Assembly (NCBI GenBank): GCA_039720395.1
Contig: JBBPBK010000118.1
Coordinates: 186,001 to 250,000, forward strand
DNA: 64,000 nt
Direction of reading: 5' to 3'
Source of the DNA: Liquidambar formosana
Taxonomy: Eukaryota > Streptophyta > Magnoliopsida > Saxifragales > Altingiaceae
The notes under the pieces were generated by a model, which saw nothing but the letters and a program-made list of their open reading frames with translations, was not told where the DNA came from and made no database searches. Position numbers and translations under genes: made by a program. This document shows, in pieces, positions 1 to 10,656 of this stretch (its first letter is position 1; the number at the start of each line of letters is the position of its first letter).

Positions 1-1190
1 CTCTCCAATTCCTCACAATTAGAAATAGGGGAACTCCATCGAAAGATTTGTCCACCGAAGCCCATAAGGAAGCAAAAAAGCAAATCCTTTCCCAAATACC
101 ATCCATCTCCTCATGCATGTCCTTAAAAATTCTAGCATTCCGCTCTAAACAAACCACCCACAAAACAGCCATGATCGCACTGCTCCACAAGACCTTAGCC
201 CTCTTAGAATAACCAAAACCTCTATAATCCACTTCAAACAGGCCAGCGACATATTCAGATCTAACCCAGCTTAAGTCAGCAAGGACAAAAAGACACTGCC
301 AAAGCTCTAAAGTAAAATCACAGTGAAGAAAGATATGATCCACTGTTTCCCCCTTCTTCTTACAAAGAACACACCACTGCGGGGAGAGACAAAAGAAAGG
401 TCTCTTTCTCTGAACCCGATCATTAGTATTGGTTCTCTGATGGGCAATAGACCAAGCCAATATTTTAACCTTCAAAGGAACCTTAGCTTTCCAAATCATT
501 CTAGCAGGATAAAAAATGGGAACCGATAAATCCTCTCTCAAAGAGTCAAAGAAAGACTTAGAAGAAAACAACCCAGAAGAATGGCCAATCCACTCTCTTC
601 TGTCAGGACTAGAACGTGCCAACAAAACATTATGGATAATGGCTAAAAGAGAGACAACCTCCTGAGACTGTCTATCATTAAGGTTACGAGAGAAGGAAAA
701 ATTCCAATGCAAAGAACTAGAATCCACAAAAGCCAAATTAGCAATAACAACATCTCTAGCCCGAGAAAGGTGATATAAGCGAGGAAATAAAATAGATAAT
801 GGTCTCTCACCAACCCACACATCCTCCCAAAAACGAATGCGGGCTCCATCACGAACAAGGAGTTTAATATGGTTCAAAAAACAAGGAAGACCTTGAGAAA
901 TAAATTTCCATGGGCACCGATAGCTCTCCCTTACCACCATGTTAGAATCCCACCCATTATTATGAATACCATACTTGCTTCTAATGATAGAATGCCAAAG
1001 AGAACTCTGTTCAATAGGGAACCTCCACAACCATTTTCCAACAAGGGCTACAATCCTAAGAACAATATTACCCAACCCAAGCCCACCCTTCTCCTTAGAC
1101 CTAGTCACCACATCCCATTTAACCCAATGATCTTTTTGACCTTCCCCACTTCCTTCCCATAAAAAATCAAATCAAATAAATGGCTCTAAA
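1..1190 (-). pseudogene. LINE ORF2 3' part (zinc-knuckle region), sense on minus strand
   Basis: Read on the minus strand, this encodes the C-terminal part of a plant LINE ORF2. About 1160-900 gives a GLGLG..I..RI.AL..KWLWRF segment, which usually follows the reverse transcriptase. About 340-240 gives C-V-L-C...E..DHIFLHC, the typical zf-RVT zinc-binding motif, followed by W-rich C-terminal sequence to the window edge. Several frame breaks mean it is not intact. The element runs off the window at position 1, so its 3' end and poly(A) are not visible. It abuts the plus-strand LINE half at 1200-3032; together they look like a single insertion with an inverted 5' segment. The family is clear. 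Assigning both halves to one insertion is inference. Confidence 0.8.
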
Positions 1191-1199
1191 AGGACAAGG

Positions 1200-3032
1200 G
1201 CTACATTCCTAAGAACAAATATATTTAGGAAGGCTCTTTGGGAGGAGTTAGGTGGGCTTTTTGGGTTGTGTAGTCCTAATTAGTGTCTTGGAGGTGATTT
1301 CAATGTCATCAGATTTATGACTGAGAAGTTGAATGGCTCTAGAAGGACAAGGAGCATGAAAGATTTTGATTCTTTTATTCATGAGTGTAATTTAAGAGAT
1401 CCTCCTCTTCACAATGCTTCCTTTACTTGGTCTAACCTCGAAGAGAGAGTGGTATGTAATAGACTAGATAGATTCCTTTTTTCTGCTACCTGGGAGGAGC
1501 TTTTCCCTAATGTTTTACAAGAGACTTTGCCTAGATTGACTTCGGATCACCATCCGATTGTTTTGGAGTCCAATCCTATTGTGTGGGGGCCTACCCCTTT
1601 TAGATTTGAGAACATGTGGCTCACTCATCACTCCTTTAAATCCTTTTTTGAGAATACTTGGAATGGTTGTTTGGTGCAAGGGTGGGAAGGGTTTAAATTT
1701 ATGAAAAAGCTTCAACTTGTGAAAAAAGACATTAAAGATTAGAATAAAAATATCTTTGGAGACATGAGACTTATTAAGGATTCTATTTCTAATCGTATCA
1801 GTTCTTTGGATGAGATGGAGAGTGAGGGTCAACTCATTGAGAATCTCAGAATGGAAAGAAGTAGGCTTAGGAAGAAATTAGAGGAGGTGAGTTTTAAGGA
1901 AGAAGTTAGTTGGAGGCAAAAGGCTAAGGTCAAATGGATAAAAGAATGAGATAATAATACCAAGTTGTTTCATAGAGTGGCTAATGGGAGGAGGAAAAAG
2001 AATATGACAAGAAGGATTGAGTTAGATTCTGGTGAAGTGATTGAAGATCCTAAGGAGATTGCTAAGGAGTTGGTTGACTTTTTTTCCCATTTGTATTCAT
2101 CTTCTAGGAATGATAGATGGAGGATTGAGGGTCTTGATTGGAGCCCTATTGATGATTCTAGTATGCTTTTGCTTGAGAAACCTTTCACTAAGATTGAGAT
2201 TAGAGAAGCTATCATTGAGTTGAGTAGGGACAAGTCCCCTGGGCCAGATGGTTTTACTATGGCTGTTTTTCAGGATTGTTGGGGGGTGATTAAGAAGGAT
2301 TTGTTAGCTGTTTTTAAGGAGTTTTATGATACTGGGGTGGTCAATAGTTGCACTAATGCCTCTTTCATTTGTCTTATTCCTAAGAAAGATAGATCCATAA
2401 AAGTCAAGGATTTTAGACCCATCAGTTTAGTCACAAGCCTTTATAAGATTATTGCCAAAGTTTTGTCGCATCGTCTTAGGGAGGTTCTTAGTGAGACCAT
2501 TACCAAAGCTCAAAGAGCTTTTGTTAAGGGAAGGCAAATTCTTGATGCAGTTCTTATTGCTAATGAGTTGGTGGAGGATTACAAGAAGAGAAAAAAGGAA
2601 GGTTTGATCTTTAAACTTGATTTTGAAAAGGCTTATGACCATGTTGATTGGAGTTTTCTTGACTATGTTCTTGAGAGGAAAGGTTTTGGAGAGAAATGGA
2701 GAGGTTGGATGAGAGGGTGTCTTAGGTCTATGAACTTTGCGGTGATGGTTAATGGGAGACCTAGAGGGTGGTTTGAAGCCTCTAGAGGTTTAAGACAAGG
2801 GTACCCTTTATCCCCTTTTCTTTTCACTTTGGTGGTTGATGTTCTGAGTAGACACCATAGTAAGGTTGAGGAGATGGGCATTATTAGAGGTTTTGAGGTT
2901 GGTAGGGAAAGAGTCAAGATTTCTCACCTCCAATTTGCTGATGATACAATCCTATTTCTTGGTGCAGATGAAGAGAATATGAGGGATTTGACCATTCTTG
3001 TCAGAGGTTTTGAGCTGCTTTCTGGTTTAAAG
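1200..3032 (+). pseudogene. LINE ORF2 5' part: endonuclease C-terminus and reverse transcriptase, inverted
   Basis: The plus strand encodes the end of an apurinic-type endonuclease (GGDFNVIR near 1285-1310; FTWSN, RLDRFLFS and SDHHPI at 1420-1560). It continues through a linker into a reverse transcriptase (1965-3032) with SPGPDGFT, DFRPISLV, KLDFEKAYD, GLRQGYPLSP and the catalytic FADD (about 2935-2946). Stops near 1741 and 1947 break the frame. The RT stops abruptly after LSGLK at about 3032, where the sequence becomes homologous (inverted) to the duplicated flank near 51850-51880, so 3032 is a genuine insertion boundary. The missing part between LSGLK and the minus-strand half is the deletion expected of twin-primed LINE insertions. 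Confidence 0.88.
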
Positions 3033-3541
3033 GAAATGTTAATCATAGTTGCAATAGTCTAATCATCGGTGTTTTGATTTGTTGGTGCGCACCTCATCTA
3101 TAAAAAAAACTTGTTTCAGGAAGCTACTCATCTCTGCAAGCTCTATGTACTTGTTTATTTCTAAAGGTCGGTTAATTGGGAATGAGTTACTTGCACCCTA
3201 CTTGACATTTTTTATTATTTTCAAGATCTTAAAAAGATACAAACAATTGCTAATCAAACCAAAAATAAAAAAGGGTTTTCTTAACGTGTAGCTACAATTA
3301 ATAACCCAATCATTACATGGAAAAATGTGTTTTCACAGTTTTTCAAACATTTTCACATTTTTCCAAACAACCTTCATCATTTTCAATGCAATGATTAAAT
3401 TATTAATTGTAACTTAACATGTGCCTTTAGAGCACATGTTAAGAAAACCCAATAAAAAATACAAACAATTGTGTCTATGTTTGCCATTTACCGGCAAAAA
3501 AAAAAAGTGTTTTGCCCTTGGTTCTAAAAGAGTGTTGTTAC

Positions 3542-3766
3542 ACCCAAGAGAGTTAGTCCAGTTGGTAGGAGGAGAGCCTCTCTATTCTATCAATTTGGGT
3601 TCGATTCCTCTGGGGAGCACTCTAAGAATTAATTCCTGAATGTACTAGGCCGATGTGGGAGAGTGCACCCTTAAAATCACCCGGAGAGAGATTTAGTCGA
3701 GGTGCGCGCAAGCTGGCCCGAACATCCTAACCGTCAAACCCAAAAGAAAAAAAGAAAAGAAAAAAA
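3542..3766 (+). mobile_element. tRNA-derived SINE with target-site duplication
   Basis: About 225 bp. An internal pol III promoter is visible: box A-like TAGTCCAGTTGG at 3554-3565 and a consensus box B GGTTCGATTCC at 3598-3608. A conserved body with GTGCGCGCAAGCTGGCCCG follows, then an A-rich tail. It is flanked by AGTGTTGTTAC (3531-3541) and AGTGTTGTAAC (3767-3777), a target duplication with one mismatch. The inverted paralogue near 51335-51355 lacks the insertion and retains a single target copy, so both ends are fixed by comparison. Confidence 0.88.
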
Positions 3767-4824
3767 AGTGTTGTAACTTTTAGGATTTGTTAAAGGCAAA
3801 TGTTAACATTATTCATAAATAAATAAATAAAATTAACATTATTGGTTTTATTTACTAACTTTATTTATTATCAATTAAAGTGTCAATGGCAAAATTATAA
3901 TTAACAAGAAAAATGAGGCACTTCACCTATAGATGAATCAAGTGAATGTACTACCACTCAAGAGTTAACCACATTACTACATTTTATAAAAATTTATTAA
4001 AATAAAATAAAAATTGAAAAAATTGGCATTTCCTGTCAAGCAATCATGATAGTGTTTTTGGGTTTGTTGGCACTCAAGACTTGCTTGGCATCCCGTAATC
4101 CCCTTTGTTTTTTTTAAGGTTTATGAAAACTATAAAAAAGTTTTCATGAAAACTGATGGGTCATCATCTAAATAACATTATTTTGAACAACTTTGTAAAT
4201 TAAATTTTTTTAAAATTAGTGTTTTAGTTGACTTTTTTGCCACTTATAGTATTTTTTATGTAAAAATTCAAAAAGTCTACTTAAAAGAAAATTTTTGGAA
4301 AAACTTCCTATTAGAAAGTTGTTCAAAATAATATTTTCTTATAGACCACGTAACCAATTTTCGTTAAACGTTTTTATTTTTCATAAAACCTTCATAAACC
4401 ATAAGAATTGGGGTTGCGAATTAACGCAAATCTTGTGGTGCCAATCAGGGCCCTCAAATAATTAAAAATTGAAAAGCTTTTACCCAAGGCCCGGCCAGAA
4501 CTCGAAAAATGCCCATCTCAAGCCAACCCGACCCAAGTGGAGTTGGGAATGGGTTTGGGTTCTCCATCACAGTGAGAAGTAACTAAATGAGCACTGCTTG
4601 CAACTTTTAATGAGAAAAGAAACTTTATTTCACTATACCCGTGCTTTTTTTGTGTGTTGGCCAGGTGGAGGACTCGGTCGGCCGGCAGCTTTTATTACTC
4701 AACGTGTTTTTCAAATAAGCCTATTTTCGTGGCACAGAGTTAGTAAAATATAAGCATTATATATATAATTTATAATTATTAACTTATAAGTTATACGGTA
4801 TCAATTGTAACTTTTTCTTATTTT

Positions 4825-5651
4825 GGCCACAAGTCCATAAAGTTAGACTTGTGCAGTCATAATTCTATCATAAAATCTTATGTAGCCAAAGGTCCCTCTT
4901 AGATATTTTCAGACGATATTACCCCTTCATATTATGTAGCAAAAGGTTTCTCTTAGAAAGTTACATATAATCAATGTAACTGTTTTTTTTAATATTTTTT
5001 TATACATAATTTTATATTCATCATGAGTCTTTTTCCTAATTTTTCCAAAAAAAAAAAAAAAATCAATTAAATATGGGCAAACATCTATTTGTAACTGAAG
5101 TATGTATTGAACACATAGAAAAATAGTTACATGAAAAAAATTACTTTTAAGTCAATTGTGACTGAATTTTAGTTACAAAATATTTAAATCTTACAAATTT
5201 TTAGTTTCAAACACATCAATTTAACTGATTCAATAGTTACATCTATTAAATTTAATAATTTTGTATGGGAAATTGTACAAAATTGAACCCACATTAAAAT
5301 AGTTATATGTTTATTTATTTTAAAACCGATACATGTAAATATGAAATCAATGTAACTATTTTTTTTTTATACATAATTTTATTTTCATCATAGGTCATGT
5401 TTCGAAAAGCTCGGTGAATAGATTTCAAATATATAAATTTTATTGGAAATCGATATCTAAATCAAAAGTTATGTCATTTTAAAACTTGAAAACAAAAAAT
5501 AACACTTAAGGGTAAACTTGACTTTATGCAATTACCACGGTTACAAAAAGTAAACTCATTTTACTTAAAAGTAGACTTATGACTTCATAAGTTTGCTATA
5601 TAGACTTATGCCTCTATAAGTCCTATAAAAGTAAACTTTTCGCTAATTTCC
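4825..5651. mobile_element. 0.83-kb insertion absent from the paralogous arm
   Basis: Flanked by CTTATTTT (4817-4824) and CCTATTTT (5652-5659), 7 of 8 identical. The opposite arm near 48840-48860 runs straight through the site. The ends are only weakly similar in inverted orientation and no coding sequence is seen. The interior is AT-rich with scattered repeats of a motif resembling ATGTAACTATTTTTTT. It could be a degraded hAT-type non-autonomous element; the superfamily is not secure. Confidence 0.5.
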
Positions 5652-5668
5652 CCTATTTTATACTAATA

Positions 5669-6135
5669 CTAGCAGTAAACCCGTTCAGTGCACAAGATAA
5701 AATATATGTGAATGAAAAAAATATATATATACAATTTAAAAATAATTATAAGAAATAACACAATTTATATTCAGAATCAATTATAAAAAATTAGGAGCAC
5801 TTGATCCTACTTTAAGAAATACTTTAACAAACACCTTATATATAATGTTTCAAAAAAGTAAATTTATCAATTAATCTTATTTATTTATTTATTAAAATCA
5901 ATAACCATGAAAGATAATAAACAAATCATTAAAGAAGAAACAGGTTAGAACATATTTGTAATATCAAAAACATCATTAACTATTTGAAAAAAAATAAAAT
6001 AAAAAAAGAAGCCACTTTAGAAATAAAAAATTTTAAAAAAAAATTGAGAAAGAAAATAGGGGGGAAGTGGAAAAAGAAATGAGTAAAATAATGGGGCAAA
6101 CCAAAAACCAATTTTTTTGCTAAAATACTATAGAA
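5669..6135 (-). mobile_element. Probable non-autonomous Helitron, old (present in both arms)
   Basis: On the minus strand it begins TCTATAGTATTTTAGC and ends with an imperfect GTGCACTGAAC hairpin region followed by CTAG (5669-5672 on plus). The same structure lies in the opposite arm at about 48168-48832, so this insertion predates the inverted duplication. No helicase coding sequence. The expected A/T insertion context is not clean, hence modest confidence. Confidence 0.4.
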
Positions 6136-6248
6136 TTGGCCTATTTTGCGTGGCTCATGATGCAGTACAACCTGTACTGAAAGGGAGCGAGAATACAAAA
6201 AATGGCAGTACGTGCTTTTTGCTTTGGAGCAAGGGAATAAGGGATACT

Positions 6249-7215
6249 AAGGGGTGTGCATGGTTTAGGTTAAAACCGAAAACCCAACCAAATCAAATTC
6301 GCGGGTTTGGTTTGGTTTCATTGTAAAAAAATCAAACTAAACCAAAAAACCAAAATATATATATATAATCTTCTTTTTATGAGGTTAACCTAATTTAACT
6401 TTACTTTAGGTCACCTTCCAAAACTCTATCTCTGATTTTTATTTTTCAAAACCAACCATTGGATTAGATCTACTTCATATGAAGGTCATGCATACCAAAA
6501 ATTAAGTTGATTCCAGATTAAGAACTATTTCATTCATAAATGTCCAAAATGAGTAATTGTTATTGATTAAAAAATATAATTTTTAAATCGAATAGAAATC
6601 AATCTCTGATCAACTTGATTTTTGGTATGCATCACTTAGATGATAAAGTTATCTAATCCAATGGTTAGTTTCGTAAAATTTGAATCCATGTATAGTTTTA
6701 GATCGAGAGTGACCTAACGCAAATTTGGGTTAGGTTAACCTCATAAGAAGATGACTATCTATCTATATATATATATATATATTCTATATTAAAGTTTAGT
6801 TTGTAAATTTTCTATTCAAACAGGTGTAAAATAGGTGGTACCATAATAGGAATACAAAATCTACTGAGTTAATAATCAAACTAAAGCTTGCTACTTTACT
6901 CTTAACCTCTTACTCTCTGCTCCCCGCCTCTCGCTCTTTATTTCTATTTTGATACAATGTATAATGTTTTTTTTAGTTACTAATGTAATGCTTTTATTAA
7001 AATTGTTTTTATTTAGAGTTTGGATTATCATTTTTTTTTCATTTTGTTAGGGGTTAACAATTATCCATGATGATTTGTTGCTACTTAATAGGTTAAAACC
7101 AAAACTGAATCGAACCAAAGCAAAATTTCTTTATTTGATTTGGTTTTTTCTTAATAAGAACAAAATTAAAACATTATGATTTGATTTGAAATCTACCAAA
7201 ACAAACCAAACCAAG
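6249..7215. mobile_element. hAT-like non-autonomous insertion with AGGGGTG end
   Basis: The opposite arm and its local copy (46590-46625) read continuously across this point, so about 1 kb is extra here. The left end AGGGGTGTGCATGGTTTAGG resembles hAT ends elsewhere in the window. The right end (near 7195-7215, AACCAAACCAAGAACAGCC) is a degraded inverted copy. The edges are rich in the GGTTTGGTTT type of repeat common in such elements. The target duplication is not clean. A separate foldback element is nested inside. Confidence 0.55.
6368..6752. mobile_element. Foldback MITE (about 385 bp inverted repeat)
   Basis: The left end ATCTTCTTTTTATGAGGTT and the right end AACCTCATAAGAAGAT are inverted repeats. 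Complementarity continues inwards (GGTTAACCTAA, AGGTCAC, CCATTGGATTAGAT, GGTATGCAT) to a short loop near 6560. TA repeats flank both sides. A relative without clear ends lies at about 57970-58260. No coding capacity. Confidence 0.7.
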
Positions 7216-7402
7216 AACAGCCAAAAAGTAATAAAGCACATGTGTATGTCCAAATTGGTGCTCGAGTCTAGTTGTCATCTTGCCGCCAACCTCATTAACT
7301 CTGGGGGACTCATGCCTGTTTTGAATTCCTAGCTAACCAATCACGATGTATCACAACTTCTCTGGTCTTATCTTTTGGCACTATTCCACTGCCTAGCATG
7401 TG

Positions 7403-7522
7403 AGGGTAGTCCTGTCAATTCAATCGATATGTAATATGAATTGATAATTTTTTATTTTTTTCAGGGTAGTCCTGTCAATTCAATCGATATGTAATATGAA
7501 TTGATAATTTTTTATTTTTTTC
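7403..7522. repeat. Exact 60-bp tandem duplication
   Basis: 7403-7462 and 7463-7522 are identical 60-mers, each beginning AGGGTAGTCCTGTCAATTCA and ending in a T-rich run. Related single-copy sequence lies in other RALF upstream regions (for example 38580-38640 and 51990-52030), so this is a local duplication in the upstream flank of a RALF copy. Confidence 0.95.
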
Positions 7523-7736
7523 AAATGAAAAAAAAAATATATATATATATATATATATTCAAATTAGACCAATCCTATGTGGATATGTGGACAAGTTTCA
7601 AATTCATCACCACTGAATCCTTCCTTTTAATGACACACTCGCATGCAGTGCCTTGAAGAGGAAGAAGAGGAGTTGCATAGAGGCAAACTGATCGATCAGT
7701 TAGCCAGCCAGCTGAAGGAGAAACGAGAAAGAAAAC

Positions 7737-8334
7737 ATGAAAAAAGGGTATATAAATACTAGTTTTACTATGGTTCTCCTTGTGATGATGATACTCCTCA
7801 TCGCAAGGACGAAAATAGGATTTCAACTTGGGAGGGCTAAAGCATGAACCAAAAATTATTACCATTTAAGGATGAGAATATTAACTTGTTCCAAATAAGA
7901 AGCAGATTTAAAATTTCATAACAACCATATAATTTATAATTTTTATAGGATTAAAAAAAAACACACGCACTCACAAAAAATTCCTTTTTTCATTTTATTT
8001 TTTATTTTTAATCTTCATAGCAACAAATGGAGCAGCTAAGGAAAAAAAAATCCTTATCCATTGTTTCCTTGCTAAGAAAATAACATAAAATAAAAGAATT
8101 TGTTTTCTATCTGCAAACTGAGTAACTCAATTCAACTTCAAATATACCTTGTTTTTTATTCAAATATTTTTGGCTTTATGAGGGGGCCTAGTGTAATTTT
8201 GAATACTTATATAGCTATATATAACTACGTGGATGAATATATACACAAAAGAATCTAAAAAGTTGGGAAGGGCCGTGGCCCCCTTGGCCTCAACATAGGT
8301 CCGTCCCTGCCTCATCGTACATTGCACAGCTAAT
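7737..8334 (+). pseudogene. RALF-like copy A, disrupted in its signal peptide by a hAT element
   Basis: The ATG at 7737 opens a reading frame almost identical to copy B (8841): MKKG, NTSFTMVLLVMMILLIA. After 22-23 codons it is cut at 7803 by the 506-bp hAT element 7804-8309. The gene resumes at 8310 with the duplicated CCTCATCG and ACATTGCACAGCTAATA, then dissolves into a TA repeat at about 8334. The propeptide and mature peptide are absent. Upstream sequence (7556-7736) is nearly identical to that of copy B, so this is a tandem duplicate rather than a retrocopy. A read-through product would end about 14 codons into the transposon. Confidence 0.88.
7804..8309. mobile_element. hAT non-autonomous element (CAAGGACG...CGTCCCTG) with 8-bp TSD
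   Basis: 506 bp. The left end CAAGGACGAAAATAGGATTT and the right end, read in reverse complement as CAGGGACGGACCTATGTTGA, are imperfect terminal inverted repeats. CCTCATCG is duplicated exactly at 7796-7803 and 8310-8317, the 8-bp length of hAT insertions. A related element with the same ends is at 35250-35687, and a lone end lies near 61044. No transposase. Confidence 0.9.
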
Positions 8335-8349
8335 ATATATATATATATA

Positions 8350-8635
8350 TATAGGATGATGATCAGGTAAGCACGTGCTGATATAACTTATATCAAAACC
8401 TGCATTGGGAGGTGTACCTTGTGCATTAGTGAGATGTGAGGTGCATTGAATCAATGCAAGGGGTACAACCCCCAATGCATAGTACTGATATAACTTACAT
8501 TAGCACGTGCTAAACCTGCATTGGGAGGTGTACCTTGTGCATTAGTGAGATGTGAGGTGCATTGAATCAATGCAAGGGGTACAACCCCCAATGCATAGTG
8601 CTGATATAACTTACATTAGCACGTGCTGATGGGAT
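8350..8635. mobile_element. MITE with internally duplicated body (GCACGTGCTGATATAAC family)
   Basis: The ends carry AGCACGTGCTGATATAACTT / TAACTTACATTAGCACGTGCT. The body (TGCATTGGGAGGTGTACC ... GGGGTACAACCCCCAATGCA) is an inverted repeat. The body occurs twice in tandem (8397-8511 and 8512-8630) with very few differences. TA repeats flank both sides. Related copies: about 26098-26275, 38155-38335, 45700-45860 and 61385-61530. Non-coding; superfamily not determined. Confidence 0.75.
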
Positions 8636-8840
8636 CACCTCTATATATATATATATATATATGTATCTAATCAAATTAGACCATTCCTGTGAGGACAAGT
8701 TTCAAATTCACCACCACTGAATCCTTCCTTTTAATGACACACTCGCATGCAGTGCCTTGAAGAGGAAGAAGGGGAGTTGCATAGAGGCAAACTGATCGAT
8801 CAGTTAGCCAGCCAGCTGAAAGAGAAACGAGAAAGAAAAC

Positions 8841-9173
8841 ATGAAAAAAGGGAATGTAAATACTAGTTTTACTATGGTTCTCCTTGTGATGATGATACTC
8901 CTCATCGCACATTGCACAGCTAATACTTCACTGGCCAACATTGACACTCCCCGATGCAACGGCCCCATCCATGAATGCGACGGCTTAGACTTGGAGTTCT
9001 TGGTGGATACAGAAATAAACAAAAGGATACTTCTGGAATGTGGAAAAGTAACTGGACGCACCAGAGACCCTAACCCTCCGGCGTGTTGTGGGCGAAATAT
9101 GAAGTATAGTAGTAACTGCCTTCCCAATCGCCGGCTGTGTCCCAAGGACGACGTATACAAACGTTCTTGCTAG
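8841..9173 (+). CDS. RALF-like secreted peptide precursor, copy B (110 aa)
   Basis: Predicted rapid alkalinization factor (RALF)-type signalling peptide. Such peptides are secreted and, in characterised members, bind FERONIA-type receptor kinases in the apoplast. The N-terminus is a hydrophobic signal peptide (about residues 8-27). Then comes the family propeptide signature CNGPIHEC (from about residue 39) and an EFLVDTEINKRIL segment that matches the RALF E(F/L)xxDSEINRRIL block containing the processing site. The mature part is short and divergent: it lacks the usual YISY motif, has GR-x-MKYSSNCLP in place of RGASYYNC, and ends VYKRSC where classical members have NPY-RGC. An extra Cys pair (ACC) is unusual. 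Single exon, like most RALFs. Upstream and downstream DNA is duplicated at copies A and C. It appears intact; expression is unknown. Confidence 0.85.
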   Translation: MKKGNVNTSFTMVLLVMMILLIAHCTANTSLANIDTPRCNGPIHECDGLDLEFLVDTEINKRILLECGKVTGRTRDPNPPACCGRNMKYSSNCLPNRRLCPKDDVYKRSC

Positions 9174-9290
9174 TGGTGGTAACAGTCCCACTTGCAGTCT
9201 CCAAGTAGCGGAAACTTGTAGCATATGTGTCATCCAATGATCCAAGGAAAATGGTCAATTCTCTCGTGTGTGTTATTTCCTTTCTCCGTA

Positions 9291-9852
<562 letters not shown>

Positions 9853-10054
9853 CCCTTTTTTGGGTACTGCCCTATCCTTCTCTTGCATGATTAATGTTAG
9901 TTCTCATGTGTTTATGGTGAGGAGTATGCATCCTTCCGGTTATTACACAAGGAACATAATGTATTAATGTGTGTGGGTACGCAATTTCATGAAAGTGCCA
10001 CTCCTTTTTTAATTACATGCCCGTACATATATGTATGGGCGGCGATATGTGAAC

Positions 10055-10400
10055 TAGGGGTGCAAATCGGTCTAAAATACGTCCCGAATTGGTCCCGAAT
10101 TCAAATGGAAAAGACCATTTTCGTATAATCAATATTAGTTATTCCAATCTGATATCAAACCGATATCTGGTTTCTTAAAACCATATTTACTATTTAGGTT
10201 GTTGATATAGTGTAGCATGTTTTAAATAGGTTATGTGTTTTAATGATTATTTTATTTTACATGTGTTAAGTTTGAAGTTCATATTCTCATCTTCCCGTAG
10301 CTAGGTATAGTTATAGTTGTAGAATTTACATGTTTATCATATTTTGTTTGATATAAATAAATAAATAAATAAATAAATGCTTAAGGTCCTGTACTACTAA
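10055..10400 (+). repeat. hAT-like left terminal region outside the viral coding part
   Basis: This terminal segment begins TAGGGGTGCAAATCGG and holds no ORF. It includes an ATAAATAAAT microsatellite near 10353-10377 and leads to the viral primer-binding site. Its inverted mate is about 24670-25009, where the microsatellite is replaced by a T/C-rich run. Where transposon sequence stops and viral leader starts cannot be fixed by eye; it lies between about 10100 and 10415. Confidence 0.6.
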
Positions 10401-10414
10401 GCGTAGTTTGTTAA

Positions 10415-10426
10415 TGGTATCAGAGC
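10415..10426 (+). other. tRNA-Met primer-binding site of pararetrovirus arm A
   Basis: TGGTATCAGAGC matches the complement of the 3' end of plant initiator tRNA-Met, the minus-strand primer of all Caulimoviridae and conventionally nucleotide 1 of the genome. It lies 242 bp before the first long ORF. Confidence 0.9.
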
Positions 10427-10656
10427 GTCAGTAGTTTGTTAATTTATAGCTTTTTATCTGTTTGAGCCTGTTGTTAGTTTATTTATTCTTGTTTATTTGT
10501 TAAGTGTTTTAGTTGTTAGTTAAGTTATTTTTATTTATCTATAAACCCTAAGACAACTTTGATTAGGGAGTACCGAGGCCTTGACTTTGTTGAAAGGTAG
10601 CCAGTTGAGCTTGTGTCCTTTCGTTTGAGTCAGCAACTTTGTAGGAAAACCTAGTC

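Larger units (their letters stand above)
3033..7560. repeat. Left arm of a large inverted segmental duplication (partner about 46200-51900)
   Basis: Long stretches match the reverse complement of 46200-51900. Examples are 3045-3540 with 51340-51880, 3780-4740 with 48960-51300, 5650-6255 with 48100-48840, and 7215-7450 with 46200-46600. The arms differ by substitutions and by insertions private to one side. The left has a LINE, a SINE, a 0.8-kb element and a hAT-like element; the right has a solo LTR and local duplications. No gene is seen in this arm; short ORFs are chance openings in AT-rich DNA. The duplication may extend under the insertions on either side. Confidence 0.8.

Noticed and set aside
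3542..3620. Functional tRNA gene
   Set aside because: Box A and box B are present, but no cloverleaf can be drawn and an A-tail plus target duplication shows a SINE.
8350..8635. CRISPR-like direct repeats
   Set aside because: Only two tandem units of about 115 bp within a MITE in a plant genome; no short repeat/unique spacer pattern.
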